Shown here piece after piece: positions 33,822 to 43,095 of a DNA stretch of 64,000 bases. The notes below the pieces were generated by a model. It had not been told where the DNA came from. It worked only from the letters and a program-made list of their open reading frames with translations, and did not search any database. Each line of letters starts with the position of its first letter. Positions within the stretch are counted from its first letter, which is position 1. Position numbers and translations under genes: made by a program. The DNA comes from Seonamhaeicola sp. (lineage in GTDB: Bacteria; Bacteroidota; Bacteroidia; Flavobacteriales; Flavobacteriaceae): contig NZ_JANQJQ010000015.1 of NCBI RefSeq assembly GCF_028281565.1, positions 124,001-188,000 of the forward strand. Reading direction: 5' to 3'.

Positions 33822-35098
33822 CCTTCTAGCTCATGCGCCTCAATATCTTCGGATAAATCTAAAGTTCTGAGAACCGGGTTTTTTATCCCAATAGTAACCA
33901 CAGTAAGCAAGGTCATAACACCTCCAAAAACCACCGCAGTTATCGGGCCTAATAATTTGGCTGCCACCCCGCTTTCAAAAGCCCCTAATTCGTTTGAAGA
34001 TCCCACAAACATAGAGTTTACTGATGATACACGCCCGCGCATGTCATCCGGCGTCTTTAATTGTAAAATGGTCTGGCGGATCACCATGGAAACACCATCG
34101 GCAGCACCACTTAAGAACAAGGCTAAAACACTTACCCAAAATATAGACGACAAGCCAAAGGCAATAATACAGAGCCCAAAAATAAAAACAGCTCCCAGTA
34201 ATTTTACCCCCGTATTTCTGTTTACCGGTAAATAGGTAGTTAAAAACATGGATATGATACTCCCTAAGGAAATAGAAGCATTCAGTATGCCAAAACCTTT
34301 AGACCCCACATTCAGGATATCCTGGGCAAAGATGGGAAGCAATGCTACAGTGCCTCCAAATAATACAGCTATCATATCCAATGTTAAAGCGCCTAAAATA
34401 GGCTTGCTGTTAAATACAAATCGCACGCCGGCTATTAAACTGTCTTTAACCGATTCCCCGATCTTGGGATTTAGTATAGGCTTCTTTTTTATTTGAAATG
34501 CAATAAACAAAGACAACATGACCAGTACAAACACCAGGCACAGTGTTTTGGCTACACCCATCCAATGTATTGAAAACCCGCCGAAAAGGGCTCCTAAAAC
34601 TGCCGCTGCTTTCCAGGTACTGCTACTCCAGGTAGCGGCATTGGGATATATCCTTTTTGGTACGATTAACGCCACCAATGAAAAAATAGTGGGGCCAAAA
34701 AATGCCCTTAAAAACCCACCAAAGAATACTAAGGCGTAAATGCCAAATAAAATAGTATCGGTAGACCAATCCGCTATGATCCGTTCGGAAGTTAACAAAA
34801 ACAACCCAAGGCTTATAAGTGAAAACGCAGCTATACATAATGCAAAGAGATTGCGCTTTTCTCTTTGATCTACAATATGACCGGCAAATGGTGCAACAAA
34901 AAATGCCGGAATAAATTCACAAGCCCCTATTAAAGCCAAATTCCAGGGGTCTTTCGTTATACTATAAACCTCCCACTCAATAACAATAAATTGCATGGAC
35001 CAGCCAAAAACCAACAAAAAGCGCAATAGTAAAAAAACGTTAAATTCCTTTATTCTAAGTGCTGCATAAGGGTCATTTTTAGACATATTATTTGTCAA
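33818..35098 (-). CDS. MFS transporter, EntS-like exporter family
   Basis: A 426-residue inner-membrane protein with 12 hydrophobic segments. AGHIVDQREKRNLF is the typical loop between helices 2 and 3, and DDMRGRVSSVNSMFVGSSNELG is characteristic of the MFS_3/EntS branch. Substrate unknown. A second possible start is four codons in (MSKNDPYAAL). It starts 1 base after the Fic gene stop, so the two are probably cotranscribed. Confidence 0.85.
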   Translation of the reverse strand: MTNNMSKNDPYAALRIKEFNVFLLLRFLLVFGWSMQFIVIEWEVYSITKDPWNLALIGACEFIPAFFVAPFAGHIVDQREKRNLFALCIAAFSLISLGLFLLTSERIIADWSTDTILFGIYALVFFGGFLRAFFGPTIFSLVALIVPKRIYPNAATWSSSTWKAAAVLGALFGGFSIHWMGVAKTLCLVFVLVMLSLFIAFQIKKKPILNPKIGESVKDSLIAGVRFVFNSKPILGALTLDMIAVLFGGTVALLPIFAQDILNVGSKGFGILNASISLGSIISMFLTTYLPVNRNTGVKLLGAVFIFGLCIIAFGLSSIFWVSVLALFLSGAADGVSMVIRQTILQLKTPDDMRGRVSSVNSMFVGSSNELGAFESGVAAKLLGPITAVVFGGVMTLLTVVTIGIKNPVLRTLDLSEDIEAHELEG

Positions 35099-35099
35099 T

Positions 35100-36230
35100 T
35101 TAGCTCCGGTTGGAAAATAAGTTCAGATAATCGCCAAACATATAAAGTCTTCCGCGCTCGGCTCCTGTTATTTCTTCAATTATACCTAAAGATTCTAAAT
35201 CTCTTAGAAGTTTATACACAGATGCAGGTGATTTTTCAAGAACGTTGGTAGCAGTAGCTGCACTAAGTATTGGTCTTGTATACAAATAATCTATAAGTAA
35301 TTTAGCATCTATACTTCGTCCTTTTAATGCCTTTATTTTGGCTTCAATAGTCCTTTGAAGATGTAAAATACCATCAAACGTTTTCACTCCTTTTTGAGAT
35401 GTTTCAATAATACCGGTCAAAAAGAATTTTAACCATTGTGATAAATCATTATGAGTTCTTACCCTCATTAAATTATCATAATAAAGCATCCTGTTTTTTT
35501 CAAAAAAGTCCGACAAATACAAAATGGGTTGTTTTAAAATACCTTTACCAACAAGATATAGTGTTATAAGTAATCTGCCCACTCTACCATTTCCATCCAA
35601 AAACGGGTGAATTGTTTCAAATTGATAGTGAATTATAGCTATTTTAAGTAAATCAGGTAATTGATTTAAATCATCATTGGCAAACTTTTCAATATCAGAC
35701 ATCAAATCATTTATCGAATTATGACTTGGGGGAATGAATACGGCATCACTTATAGATGCTCCTCCAATCCAGTTTTGGCTCTTTCTGTATTCCCCTGGTA
35801 ATTTATGTTCTCCTCTAACACCTTGCAATAAAATCTTATGTGTTTGTCTTATCAATCTAGATGAAAAAGGTAAAGTATGTAACATTTTAACAGCTTCATT
35901 CATTGCCAAAATATAATTTTGTACCTCTTCCCAATCATCTCGTTTTTCTTGTGCTATATCTTCTTTACTCAAAAAAGCTTCTTCCATATTAGTCTGAGTT
36001 CCTTCAATTTTCGAAGACTGGATGGCTTCTTTCGCAATATGCATACTGACAAATAAATCTAGATTTACATACTCTGAATACATATCTAACCTACCTAAAT
36101 GTCTATCCGCTTTGCTTAACAACGCAAGAATTCGCATATCAGTAATTTGCCAATTCTTATTAATCACATTAGGCTCAAAACTTTTATAATACCCTTGATT
36201 TATATACTTTCCTGCTTGAAAGCTATCCAT
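35100..36230 (-). CDS. Fic-domain protein (probable AMP-transferase) with winged-helix C-terminus
   Basis: Likely transfers AMP from ATP to a hydroxyl side chain of a target protein. The catalytic Fic motif is HPFLDGNGRVGR (208-219) with His208. An inhibitory alpha-helix motif SSKIEG (72-77) lies before it, so this is a class II Fic protein whose Glu76 blocks the ATP site. The flap region precedes the core (GEYRKSQNWIGG). Residues about 310-376 (LLIDYLYTRPILSAATATNVLEKS) look like a winged helix, and the last part may bind DNA or nucleoprotein. Such chromosomal proteins may regulate their own operon or act in toxin-antitoxin fashion; the target is unknown. Confidence 0.88.
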   Translation of the reverse strand: MDSFQAGKYINQGYYKSFEPNVINKNWQITDMRILALLSKADRHLGRLDMYSEYVNLDLFVSMHIAKEAIQSSKIEGTQTNMEEAFLSKEDIAQEKRDDWEEVQNYILAMNEAVKMLHTLPFSSRLIRQTHKILLQGVRGEHKLPGEYRKSQNWIGGASISDAVFIPPSHNSINDLMSDIEKFANDDLNQLPDLLKIAIIHYQFETIHPFLDGNGRVGRLLITLYLVGKGILKQPILYLSDFFEKNRMLYYDNLMRVRTHNDLSQWLKFFLTGIIETSQKGVKTFDGILHLQRTIEAKIKALKGRSIDAKLLIDYLYTRPILSAATATNVLEKSPASVYKLLRDLESLGIIEEITGAERGRLYMFGDYLNLFSNRS

Positions 36231-36394
36231 AAAACTTTAAATAACAGTGGTTTTTTATTTTACAAAAATAAAAAAATTTAAAATAGAAGGTGTTTTTATT
36301 TTAGTTTTTTGTTAAATTCTAAAATAGAGGCGTTTATAATTTTAGAATTGGATATAGAAATTTCTTTTGAAAACCATAATAAGATTGATAAATA

Positions 36395-38086
36395 TTATGT
36401 CTTTATGTCTCTTAGCTTAAGTTGGAGTGATACGTGTCCCTGCCATTCGTTTTCATCAACAGAATACACCGCTCTAAAAGGCTTTTTATCAGAGATAATA
36501 TCATATTTATCACCCATACCAAAGCCGATACCCACAATAGCATTTGAATCGGGTTGAGAAACCGTCACTCTTAAATGTGTTTTATCCTGCCCTACACATT
36601 TACCGTAACCCGTATCCGTTAAGTCTTCGGTCATAAAAACCGGTGTCATGTTTTCAGGCCCGTAAGGAGCCAATTGTTTTAATATTCTATAAAACTTAGG
36701 AGTGATGTCTTTTAAATCGATTTTCACATCAGCTTTGATCTCGGGAACCAGTAAGTTTTTATTAATGGTTTTAGAAACAGTGGCTTCAAAAGCCTGTTTA
36801 AAAGCATCGTAATTTTCTTCCTTGAGTGTTAGTCCTGCAGCGTATTTATGGCCGCCAAATTGTTCAATATGTTCACTACAGGCTCCTATGGCTTCATAGA
36901 CGTCAAAACCTCTGACAGATCTAGCCGAAGCCGCCAACAGGTCCCCGCTTTTAGTAAAAACCAAAGTAGGCCTGTAATAAGTTTCCGTTAATCTAGAAGC
37001 CACAATACCAATAACGCCTTTATGCCAAGTTTGGTCATAAACAACAGTAGTAAAACGTTCCTGTTCTTTTTGTTCTTCAATTTGCCTGAGAGCTGCTTCC
37101 GTAATCTGCTTATCTGTTTCACGTCTGTCTAAATTATATTGGTTTATTTCCAAGGCAAACTGATTGGCATTATCTGTATCCTCCTCTACTAACAAAGCCA
37201 CTGCAAAATTACCGTGTTTCATACGTCCGGCGGCATTAATTCTGGGAGCCACAATAAAAACTACATCGGTAATGGTCAGTTTTGATTTTTCAACCTGATT
37301 TAAAATCGCTTTAATCCCGGGCCTTGGATTGGAGTTAATGACTTGTAATCCGAAATACGCCAGTACCCTGTTTTCGCCATTAATAGGAACTATATCAGCA
37401 CCAATGGCCGTAGCTACCAAATCCAAATAAGGTACCAAATCCTCAACGGATTGTCCGTCTTTTTTAGCCAATGCCTGAATGAGCTTAAACCCAACACCAC
37501 AACCACACAATTCTTTAAACGGGTACTCACAATCGGCCCGTTTGGGATCTAAAACAGCTACTGCATCGGGGATTTCTCCGGCAGGCCTGTGATGATCGCA
37601 AATGATAAAATCTATCCCTAAGTCTTTTGCATAAGCTACTTTTTCTATGGCTTTAACACCGCAATCCAGGGCAATAATCAAGCTGAAGTCATTTTCCATG
37701 GCAAAGTTGATCCCTTTGTAAGAGACCCCGTAACCTTCATCATATCTATTGGGAATATAGGTATAAACCAAGTCGTGTTTGGTCTTTAAATAAGAGGACA
37801 TTAGCGCCACTGAGGTAGTGCCGTCCACATCATAGTCACCATAAATCAGGATGTTTTCTTTATTGATAATAGCTTTCTCAATTCTGGCCACCGCTTTATC
37901 CATATCTTTCATGAGATACGGATCGTGTAAATCATTTAAACTTGGCCTGAAAAATGTTTTTGCCTGCTCAAAAGTTTCAATACCGCGCTGTACCAATAAG
38001 GTCGCTATAGGCTCATCAACCTGTAAAGCTTCCTGTAAAGCTTGAATCTTATGTGGTTCCGGTTTTGGCTTAAGCGTCCAACGCAT
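36395..38086 (-). CDS. recJ: Single-stranded-DNA-specific exonuclease RecJ
   Basis: 5'-3' ssDNA exonuclease in recombination and mismatch repair. The DHH-family metal motifs are GDYDVDGTT (83-91) and CDHHRP (163-168). GGHKYAAGLTL in the DHHA1 domain is also typical, and the C-terminal OB-like domain ends near DENEWQGHVSLQLKLRD. The 563-residue length matches RecJ. The gene starts with MRWTLKPKP. Confidence 0.95.
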   Translation of the reverse strand: MRWTLKPKPEPHKIQALQEALQVDEPIATLLVQRGIETFEQAKTFFRPSLNDLHDPYLMKDMDKAVARIEKAIINKENILIYGDYDVDGTTSVALMSSYLKTKHDLVYTYIPNRYDEGYGVSYKGINFAMENDFSLIIALDCGVKAIEKVAYAKDLGIDFIICDHHRPAGEIPDAVAVLDPKRADCEYPFKELCGCGVGFKLIQALAKKDGQSVEDLVPYLDLVATAIGADIVPINGENRVLAYFGLQVINSNPRPGIKAILNQVEKSKLTITDVVFIVAPRINAAGRMKHGNFAVALLVEEDTDNANQFALEINQYNLDRRETDKQITEAALRQIEEQKEQERFTTVVYDQTWHKGVIGIVASRLTETYYRPTLVFTKSGDLLAASARSVRGFDVYEAIGACSEHIEQFGGHKYAAGLTLKEENYDAFKQAFEATVSKTINKNLLVPEIKADVKIDLKDITPKFYRILKQLAPYGPENMTPVFMTEDLTDTGYGKCVGQDKTHLRVTVSQPDSNAIVGIGFGMGDKYDIISDKKPFRAVYSVDENEWQGHVSLQLKLRDIKT

Positions 38087-38113
38087 TGAAAAAGTTTTAA
38101 GTTAAATAAGTTT

Positions 38114-38155
38114 CAAGTGCCCTAAAATTATAACTTTAAATACTTTAGGCACTTG
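38114..38155. repeat. Intergenic hairpin between osmC-like gene and recJ
   Basis: CAAGTGCCCTAAA (38114-38126) pairs with TTTAGGCACTTG (38144-38155) around an AT-rich loop, apart from one bulged C. A partial second copy, AGTGCCTAGGA on the minus strand (around 38170), follows. It lies between two minus-strand genes, downstream of recJ's start region rather than a stop, so terminator function is for the upstream strand only if any. Origin unknown. Confidence 0.35.
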
Positions 38156-38176
38156 TAACTTCAAGTACTTGAAATC

Positions 38177-38605
38177 CTAGGCACTTTTCTTATGAAAGTA
38201 TGTTTCTATGGTTATTTCTGCAAACTGTCGGAACATTTCCATGACACCACAGTACTTTTCAACGGATAGATCCACGGCACGTTGTAGTTTTTTTTCATTC
38301 AGGTCATCACCGTAAAAATGAAAGCTCATAACGACCTTATCGTAATATTTGGGATGCTCCTCAGTTAAATTGGCTTCAATATCAATTTTAAAATCATCTA
38401 CCTGTAGCTTCATTTTTTTAATTAAACCAGCCACGTCTAACCCGGAACAACCTGCTAAACCTGATAACATTAAAGCCTTAGGGCGATAGCCTTCGCCTTT
38501 GCCGCCATTGTCCGGCCCTGCATCAATAAACAGGTTATGCCCTGACGGGTTGGTACTTTCAAACCGCATCTCCCCAAGCCACTTTGTAGTAATATGATTT
38601 GCCAT
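38177..38605 (-). CDS. OsmC/Ohr-family protein, peroxide reductase type
   Basis: A 142-residue OsmC-family protein with two redox cysteines, Cys53 (SGLAGCSGLD) and Cys119 (EKYCGVMEMF), at the expected spacing. The family reduces organic hydroperoxides using thiols and lipoyl proteins. It is divergent from an AhpD-like gene 60 bases away, fitting a peroxide-related pair. Confidence 0.85.
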   Translation of the reverse strand: MANHITTKWLGEMRFESTNPSGHNLFIDAGPDNGGKGEGYRPKALMLSGLAGCSGLDVAGLIKKMKLQVDDFKIDIEANLTEEHPKYYDKVVMSFHFYGDDLNEKKLQRAVDLSVEKYCGVMEMFRQFAEITIETYFHKKSA

Positions 38606-38665
38606 TTTTTATGAATTATTTTTTGTTTATTGTAACGTCAAAAATACCATTTAAAAATAAAATGT

Positions 38666-39256
38666 ATGCCTTTAGTTACACCTTTATCTGCCGACCATGA
38701 TTTAGAAACCAAGGAATTAGCAACATTCTTTAATGAAACCCTTGGGTTTTGCCCAAATTCGGTGCTTACCATGCAACGTCGCCCTGCCATCAGTAAAGCC
38801 TTTATTAATTTGAATAAAGCGGTTATGGCCAATGAAGGGCGTGTTACCTCCGCTTTAAAACGTATGATCGCCTGGGTGTCCAGTAACTCAACCGGTTGCA
38901 GGTATTGTCAGGCCCATGCCATCAGAGCGGCTGAACGTTATGGTGCGGAACAGGAGCAATTGAATAATATCTGGGAGTACAGAACGCACCCGGCTTTTAG
39001 TGAAGCCGAACGTGCAGCATTGGATTTTAGTTTGGCAGCTTCTCAAATTCCTAATGCGGTTGATGAGCACATTAAAAAGCGCTTGTACGACCATTGGGAT
39101 GAAGGTGAGATTGTGGAAATGTTAGGTGTTATTTCTTTATTTGGATACTTAAACCGTTGGAACGATTCTATGGGAACTTCTATTGAAGATGGCGCCGTTG
39201 AAAGTGGGGAACAGTATTTAGGGAAGCATGGTTGGAATAAGGGAAAGCATCTTTAG
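38666..39256 (+). CDS. Carboxymuconolactone decarboxylase/AhpD-like peroxidase-related protein
   Basis: A 196-residue helical protein of the AhpD superfamily. The active-site motif is Cys78-Arg-Tyr-Cys81 with His84 (STGCRYCQAHA). Relatives act as thiol-dependent peroxidase adaptors. It is divergently placed next to the OsmC-like gene, which suggests a shared oxidative-stress role (inference). The start is the ATG at 38666. Confidence 0.85.
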   Translation: MPLVTPLSADHDLETKELATFFNETLGFCPNSVLTMQRRPAISKAFINLNKAVMANEGRVTSALKRMIAWVSSNSTGCRYCQAHAIRAAERYGAEQEQLNNIWEYRTHPAFSEAERAALDFSLAASQIPNAVDEHIKKRLYDHWDEGEIVEMLGVISLFGYLNRWNDSMGTSIEDGAVESGEQYLGKHGWNKGKHL

Positions 39257-39287
39257 ATTTATGAATTACGATTGACGATTTTAGATT

Positions 39288-39374
39288 GTCATTGCGAACG
39301 AAGTGAAGCAATCTATATAATATTATGGAACTATGTTGACGAGATTACTTCAGTCGTTCCTCCTTCGTAATGAC
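39288..39374. repeat. Imperfect palindrome with GTCA/TGAC ends
   Basis: The left arm GTCATTGCGAACGAAG and following AGCAATCT is the imperfect reverse complement of the right arm, which starts AGATTACTTCAGTCG and ends TTCGTAATGAC. It is a REP-like element between the AhpD-like and the oppositely directed glycosylase-like gene. The arms differ by small changes. Confidence 0.6.
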
Positions 39375-39379
39375 GACCG

Positions 39380-39949
39380 TTATATTAATTCTTTAATTCT
39401 TCTTCTTAACACCGGCAGTACCTCCACCTCAAACCAGGGATTTTTAGTCAACCAAAATCTATTTCTGGGGGATGGATGTGGTAATGGTAAATACTTTGGC
39501 AAGTACTCATTATAATTCCTTACGGTTTCCGTTAAGGTTTTCTTCGCTTGTTTTCCCAAATAGTAGTTTTGAGAGTACATCCCAATTAGAATCACTAACT
39601 CCACTTTTTTCAGTTCATCAAATAAAAGGGCATGCCACTGAGGGGCACATTCAGGTCTTGGGGGTAAATCACCCGATTTTCCTTTTCCGGGATAACAAAA
39701 TCCCATAGGGATAATAGCAAATTTAGTATCATCATAAAAGTCTTCATCCGAAACATCTAACCACTTACGCAATTGTTTCCCACTGGCATCATCCCAGGGT
39801 ATTCCCGAGGCATGCACTTTGGTTCCCGGAGCCTGTCCAATGATAACAATTTTAGCATTCGGATGTCCTGATACCACCGGCCTGGGCCCCAATGGTAAAT
39901 GGTCCTTACAAATGGTACATTGTTTTATTTCAGATAAAAGTGACTTCAC
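39380..39949 (-). CDS. Uracil-DNA glycosylase family protein
   Basis: A 189-residue protein with the two signature motifs of the uracil-DNA glycosylase fold: GQAPG (38-42) and LPHPSPRN (156-163). Cys11 and Cys14 near the start recall the Fe-S ligands of family 4 enzymes, but the full set of four cysteines is not evident. The family excises uracil or related damaged bases. Exact lesion specificity is uncertain. Confidence 0.82.
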   Translation of the reverse strand: MKSLLSEIKQCTICKDHLPLGPRPVVSGHPNAKIVIIGQAPGTKVHASGIPWDDASGKQLRKWLDVSDEDFYDDTKFAIIPMGFCYPGKGKSGDLPPRPECAPQWHALLFDELKKVELVILIGMYSQNYYLGKQAKKTLTETVRNYNEYLPKYLPLPHPSPRNRFWLTKNPWFEVEVLPVLRRRIKELI

Positions 39950-39965
39950 ACTTATAAAGATATAA

Positions 39966-40040
39966 TGTCATTCTGACACTGAGCACAGTTGAAGTGGAAG
40001 AATCTATTTTTTGAGATTCTTCACTACGTTCAGAATGACA
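39966..40040. repeat. Palindrome with TGTCATTCTGA/TCAGAATGACA ends
   Basis: The left arm starts TGTCATTCTGA and ends GAAGAATCT. The right arm starts AGATTCTTC and ends TTCAGAATGACA. The ends are perfectly complementary; the left arm has an extra internal segment (ACTGAGCACAG). It lies between two minus-strand genes. Confidence 0.65.
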
Positions 40041-40042
40041 GG

Positions 40043-40387
40043 CTATTTTTTATTTAAAGGATCTGCTTCAAAAGACAAGCCTTCAAAACCGATTTTTATA
40101 AAATTTCTAATATTCTGATGTCCTTTACCATGAGGGTCCTTTAATACGTCATCAAAATAATGCTGCCCAAAACAAGCCAGGGTTTCCTCTTTTGTAAAAC
40201 CTTGCTTTTTTGCAAAGGCAAATAGCTTACAGGACCCCGAATTCTGCCCTTTAGCATTTTCTAAACTGCCATTTTTAAATGCCACTGGTGTAAATTCATA
40301 ATTAGACTCAATGACTTCCATGGTTTCGGAAAACACAATGGATTTTGGATCATTTTTAAGCTTGTTTTTAAATATGTCTAAGGTCAT
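40043..40387 (-). CDS. HopJ-family protein
   Basis: A 114-residue protein of the HopJ family (Pfam HopJ type III effector). Motifs are VIESNYEFTPVAFKNG, NSGSCKLFAFAK and LACFGQHYFDDV. The family is named after a Pseudomonas effector, but it is widespread in free-living bacteria and no type III secretion gene is nearby. A cytoplasmic housekeeping role of unknown nature is more likely. It starts 11 bases after the stop of the next minus-strand small membrane gene. Confidence 0.82.
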   Translation of the reverse strand: MTLDIFKNKLKNDPKSIVFSETMEVIESNYEFTPVAFKNGSLENAKGQNSGSCKLFAFAKKQGFTKEETLACFGQHYFDDVLKDPHGKGHQNIRNFIKIGFEGLSFEADPLNKK

Positions 40388-40398
40388 TTCCTTTTATT

Positions 40399-40662
40399 TT
40401 AATAAGCAAACCACTCCGGTTTTAAATAATAACTCACACTATAAATGCCTACCAATGCCCACACAATAACCACTACCCAGTACAGTTTCGGACTTTCGGC
40501 TTTTGAAATAGGTTCCAACATATGGGTGTATCCCGACTTAATATCTGATAACACCCAGGCAGCAAAAAAGATACCCCAGACCCAATACCAGTTGGTAAAT
40601 ATACTTAGTGCTATTAAAAGCAACCCAATGCCGGCTTTCCACTTAAATGTGTTTTCTTTCAC
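40399..40662 (-). CDS. Small integral membrane protein (87 residues)
   Basis: Three hydrophobic segments are visible: AGIGLLLIALSIF, WVWGIFFAAWVL and LYWVVVIVWALVGIYSV. The ends and loops are charged. Not recognised as a named family. It sits between rsmI and the HopJ-family gene on the minus strand with short gaps and may be cotranscribed with them. Confidence 0.68.
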   Translation of the reverse strand: MKENTFKWKAGIGLLLIALSIFTNWYWVWGIFFAAWVLSDIKSGYTHMLEPISKAESPKLYWVVVIVWALVGIYSVSYYLKPEWFAY

Positions 40663-40699
40663 AGGTTTAAATTAATGTTCGTTTCAATTTATAAAGACA

Positions 40700-41371
40700 T
40701 TATTTTCTCCCACCAACCACAATAACAATCTCGCCCTTAGGAGGTTTATTAGTGTAAAAGTTCAATACCTCTTTAGCGGTTCCCCTAACAGTTTCTTCGT
40801 ACAACTTGGTAAGTTCTCTGGATACGGAAACCGGTCGGTCTTCACCAAAGTATTCACAAAAATGCCCAAGCGTTTTTACCAGTTTATGCGGACTTTCATA
40901 AAAGATCATCGTACGGGTTTCTTCTGCTAATAACAGTAACCTGGTTTGACGGCCTTTTTTAACAGGCAGAAAGCCTTCAAATACAAACTTATCATTTGGT
41001 AATCCGGAGTTTACCAAAGCCGGTACAAATGCTGTTGCTCCTGGTAAACATTCTATCTCAATGTTATTTTCTATACAGGCACGTGACAGCAAAAATCCTG
41101 GGTCTGAAATAGCCGGTGTTCCGGCATCACTTATTAAAGCCATAGTGGTTCCTGTTTTTAGCTTTTGAATAAGACTATCAACCGTTTTGTGCTCATTATG
41201 CATATGGTGTGATTGCATGGGTGTTGCAATTTCAAAATGCTTGAGTAATTTTCCTGAGGTGCGGGTGTCTTCGGCAAGAATTAAATCGGCTTCTTTTAAA
41301 ACGTCTATAGCTCTTAATGTAATATCTTTTAAATGGCCTATAGGTGTGGGGACTATGTAAAGTTTACTCAT
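40700..41371 (-). CDS. rsmI: 16S rRNA 2'-O-ribose C1402 methyltransferase RsmI
   Basis: Methylates the ribose of C1402 in 16S rRNA using S-adenosylmethionine. Motifs of the YraL/RsmI tetrapyrrole-methylase fold are clear: LYIVPTPIGHLKDIT at the start, LILAEDTRTSGKLLKHF, ALISDAGTPAISDPG and CLPGATAFVPALVNSGLP. At 223 residues it lacks the C-terminal extension of the 286-residue E. coli enzyme; the short form appears complete with a natural stop. Confidence 0.93.
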   Translation of the reverse strand: MSKLYIVPTPIGHLKDITLRAIDVLKEADLILAEDTRTSGKLLKHFEIATPMQSHHMHNEHKTVDSLIQKLKTGTTMALISDAGTPAISDPGFLLSRACIENNIEIECLPGATAFVPALVNSGLPNDKFVFEGFLPVKKGRQTRLLLLAEETRTMIFYESPHKLVKTLGHFCEYFGEDRPVSVSRELTKLYEETVRGTAKEVLNFYTNKPPKGEIVIVVGGRK

Positions 41372-41406
41372 GTATCAATTGGAGAAATTAGCCTATATCC
41401 ATGTGG

Positions 41407-41426
41407 ATTCCCGCTTTCGCGGGAAT
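41407..41426. repeat. Perfect short hairpin next to a TGACA end
   Basis: ATTCCCGC and GCGGGAAT are perfect 8-base arms around TTTC, followed directly by GACA. It lies 36 bases upstream of the rsmI start, so it is not a terminator for rsmI but could be one for the 247-residue gene. The sequence resembles the half-elements of the TGTCA/TGACA repeat class. Confidence 0.5.
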
Positions 41427-41472
41427 GACAGTTTCAAAGGAAACCTTCGATTTGTCATCGAGGAGTTCTTTT

Positions 41473-42216
41473 TCAATTAAACTTAGCTTCTATAATTTCA
41501 ATGAATCGTTCTTCAAACTCTTCTTTACCAACCCAATCCTTGTAATCCGGTTTTACAATATCTGTGATAAAACGCTTGGCATCAGACAGCGACGCCGAGG
41601 TGTTTATTTGAGATATTACCCGGTCATAATCTTCCGGTTTACCATCAAATAAATGCTTAATAAAAGCCAGTTTATCATTAAGTCCAATGTTGAGTCCGCC
41701 ACCTTTTAGTTTATCATTTAATGATTTTTTATCTTCTGCTTCTCCGTTACTTTTAGAAACGGGCTCAAAAACAGGCATGTCTTTAAAACCTGCGGTGATT
41801 TCATCTAAATCGGCTTTTTTTGCAATGCGCTCCGGAATGGCTTCTTCAAAAACAGCATCTATTTCCTGTGCTTCCTGAGGCATTTGCGCTACCATATCTT
41901 TAATGGTCTCCATAAGCGGCTCAGAGATGGCTTCTTCTTCAACATCATCAAGATTGATGTAAATTTTATCTTCAACCTCAATATTATCGCTCACTTTATT
42001 ATTAAAAGCCGTATCTAACATCCCAAAAAATGAAGAATCACTACCAATGGTTGGTATGGCATCTTCAAAATTTTCATGAGCAAATTTTAAGACCGTAAGT
42101 TTTTCATAAAGTGCCGTGACCTCGGCATGCATTTTAAGCACATCTTCCTTACCTTTCAGTTTAAGAATTCTGTGGGCTATACTAACCAATTCAGATTCCA
42201 GCTTCTTTTTCATCAA
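41473..42216 (-). CDS. Conserved unknown protein, 247 residues
   Basis: A soluble acidic protein not recognised as a named family. The N-terminal third is helical (MMKKKLESELVSIAHRILKLK). The middle is acidic and low complexity (many Glu/Asp, residues 80-150). The C-terminal third looks ordered: LNDKLKGGGLNIGLNDKLAFIKHLFDG, then DYDRVISQINTSASLSDAKRFI. An ordered end after a flexible acidic linker may indicate a scaffold or interaction protein. It precedes rsmI on the same strand. Confidence 0.75.
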   Translation of the reverse strand: MMKKKLESELVSIAHRILKLKGKEDVLKMHAEVTALYEKLTVLKFAHENFEDAIPTIGSDSSFFGMLDTAFNNKVSDNIEVEDKIYINLDDVEEEAISEPLMETIKDMVAQMPQEAQEIDAVFEEAIPERIAKKADLDEITAGFKDMPVFEPVSKSNGEAEDKKSLNDKLKGGGLNIGLNDKLAFIKHLFDGKPEDYDRVISQINTSASLSDAKRFITDIVKPDYKDWVGKEEFEERFIEIIEAKFN

Positions 42217-42447
42217 TTCAAAATTTTTATTGTTTAAATGAAGGAAATAAAAATTTCTTCATTTTTGTAATCACTTCGTTTTCTCTTAAAAAATGTTATT
42301 ACATAAAGTATAAATTTAGTAATTACACTTTTCAATTTCATTTCATAACTTTTAAATTTAATCTAATTTAGGTTTTTGATTTTTAAAAAATTTACGCCAC
42401 CTTTATACAAACGAAAAATTGCTTTGTTTTAGTGTTAAAATTACGAA

Positions 42448-43095
42448 ATGTTTCTTGAAAATACGGTAAATCATAAAGAACAATTTGGTTGGATTGAAGT
42501 AATTTGCGGATCGATGTTTTCTGGTAAAACCGAAGAATTGATCCGTAGGCTTAAACGTGCGCAATTTGCAAGACAAAAAGTTGAGATTTTCAAACCTGCC
42601 ATTGATATACGTTATGATGAAGATATGGTAGTATCACATGACGAAAATCAAATCCGCTCTACACCCGTTCCTGCTGCGGCTAATATTCCTATTTTAGCAG
42701 ATAATTGTGATGTTGTTGGTATTGATGAGGCTCAGTTTTTTGATGATGAAATTGTCAGGGTTTGTAATGACTTAGCCAACAAAGGCATTAGGGTTATTGT
42801 AGCTGGTTTGGATATGGATTTTAAAGGAAATCCGTTCGGACCCATGCCTAACCTTATGGCTACTGCCGAATATGTTACCAAAGTACATGCTGTCTGTACA
42901 CGTACGGGCAATTTAGCTCAGTACAGTTACAGAAAGGCCAAAAACGAAAACCTGGTGCTTTTAGGGGAAATTGATGAATACGAACCTTTAAGCAGAGCTG
43001 CTTTTTATAAAGCCATGATGCGTGACAAAGTAAGGAATATGAAAGTTAATGACGCCCAGGAAGTCACTTCAAAATCTAAAGACCGGAATGCCTAA
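42448..43095 (+). CDS. tdk: Thymidine kinase, type II
   Basis: Phosphorylates thymidine in the salvage pathway. The 215-residue protein has Walker A GSMFSGKT (21-28), the DEAQFF motif (93-98) and a zinc-binding region that includes VHAVCTRTG. It is first in a pair with alr; the tdk stop overlaps the chosen alr start by 8 bases. Confidence 0.95.
   Translation: MFLENTVNHKEQFGWIEVICGSMFSGKTEELIRRLKRAQFARQKVEIFKPAIDIRYDEDMVVSHDENQIRSTPVPAAANIPILADNCDVVGIDEAQFFDDEIVRVCNDLANKGIRVIVAGLDMDFKGNPFGPMPNLMATAEYVTKVHAVCTRTGNLAQYSYRKAKNENLVLLGEIDEYEPLSRAAFYKAMMRDKVRNMKVNDAQEVTSKSKDRNA

Noticed and set aside
40043-40387. Type III secretion effector
   Set aside because: The family is named HopJ, but no secretion system genes are present and homologues occur widely in free-living bacteria.
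40700-41371. RsmI truncated by a frameshift
   Set aside because: The sequence ends normally after the last family strand and the short form seems normal in this group.
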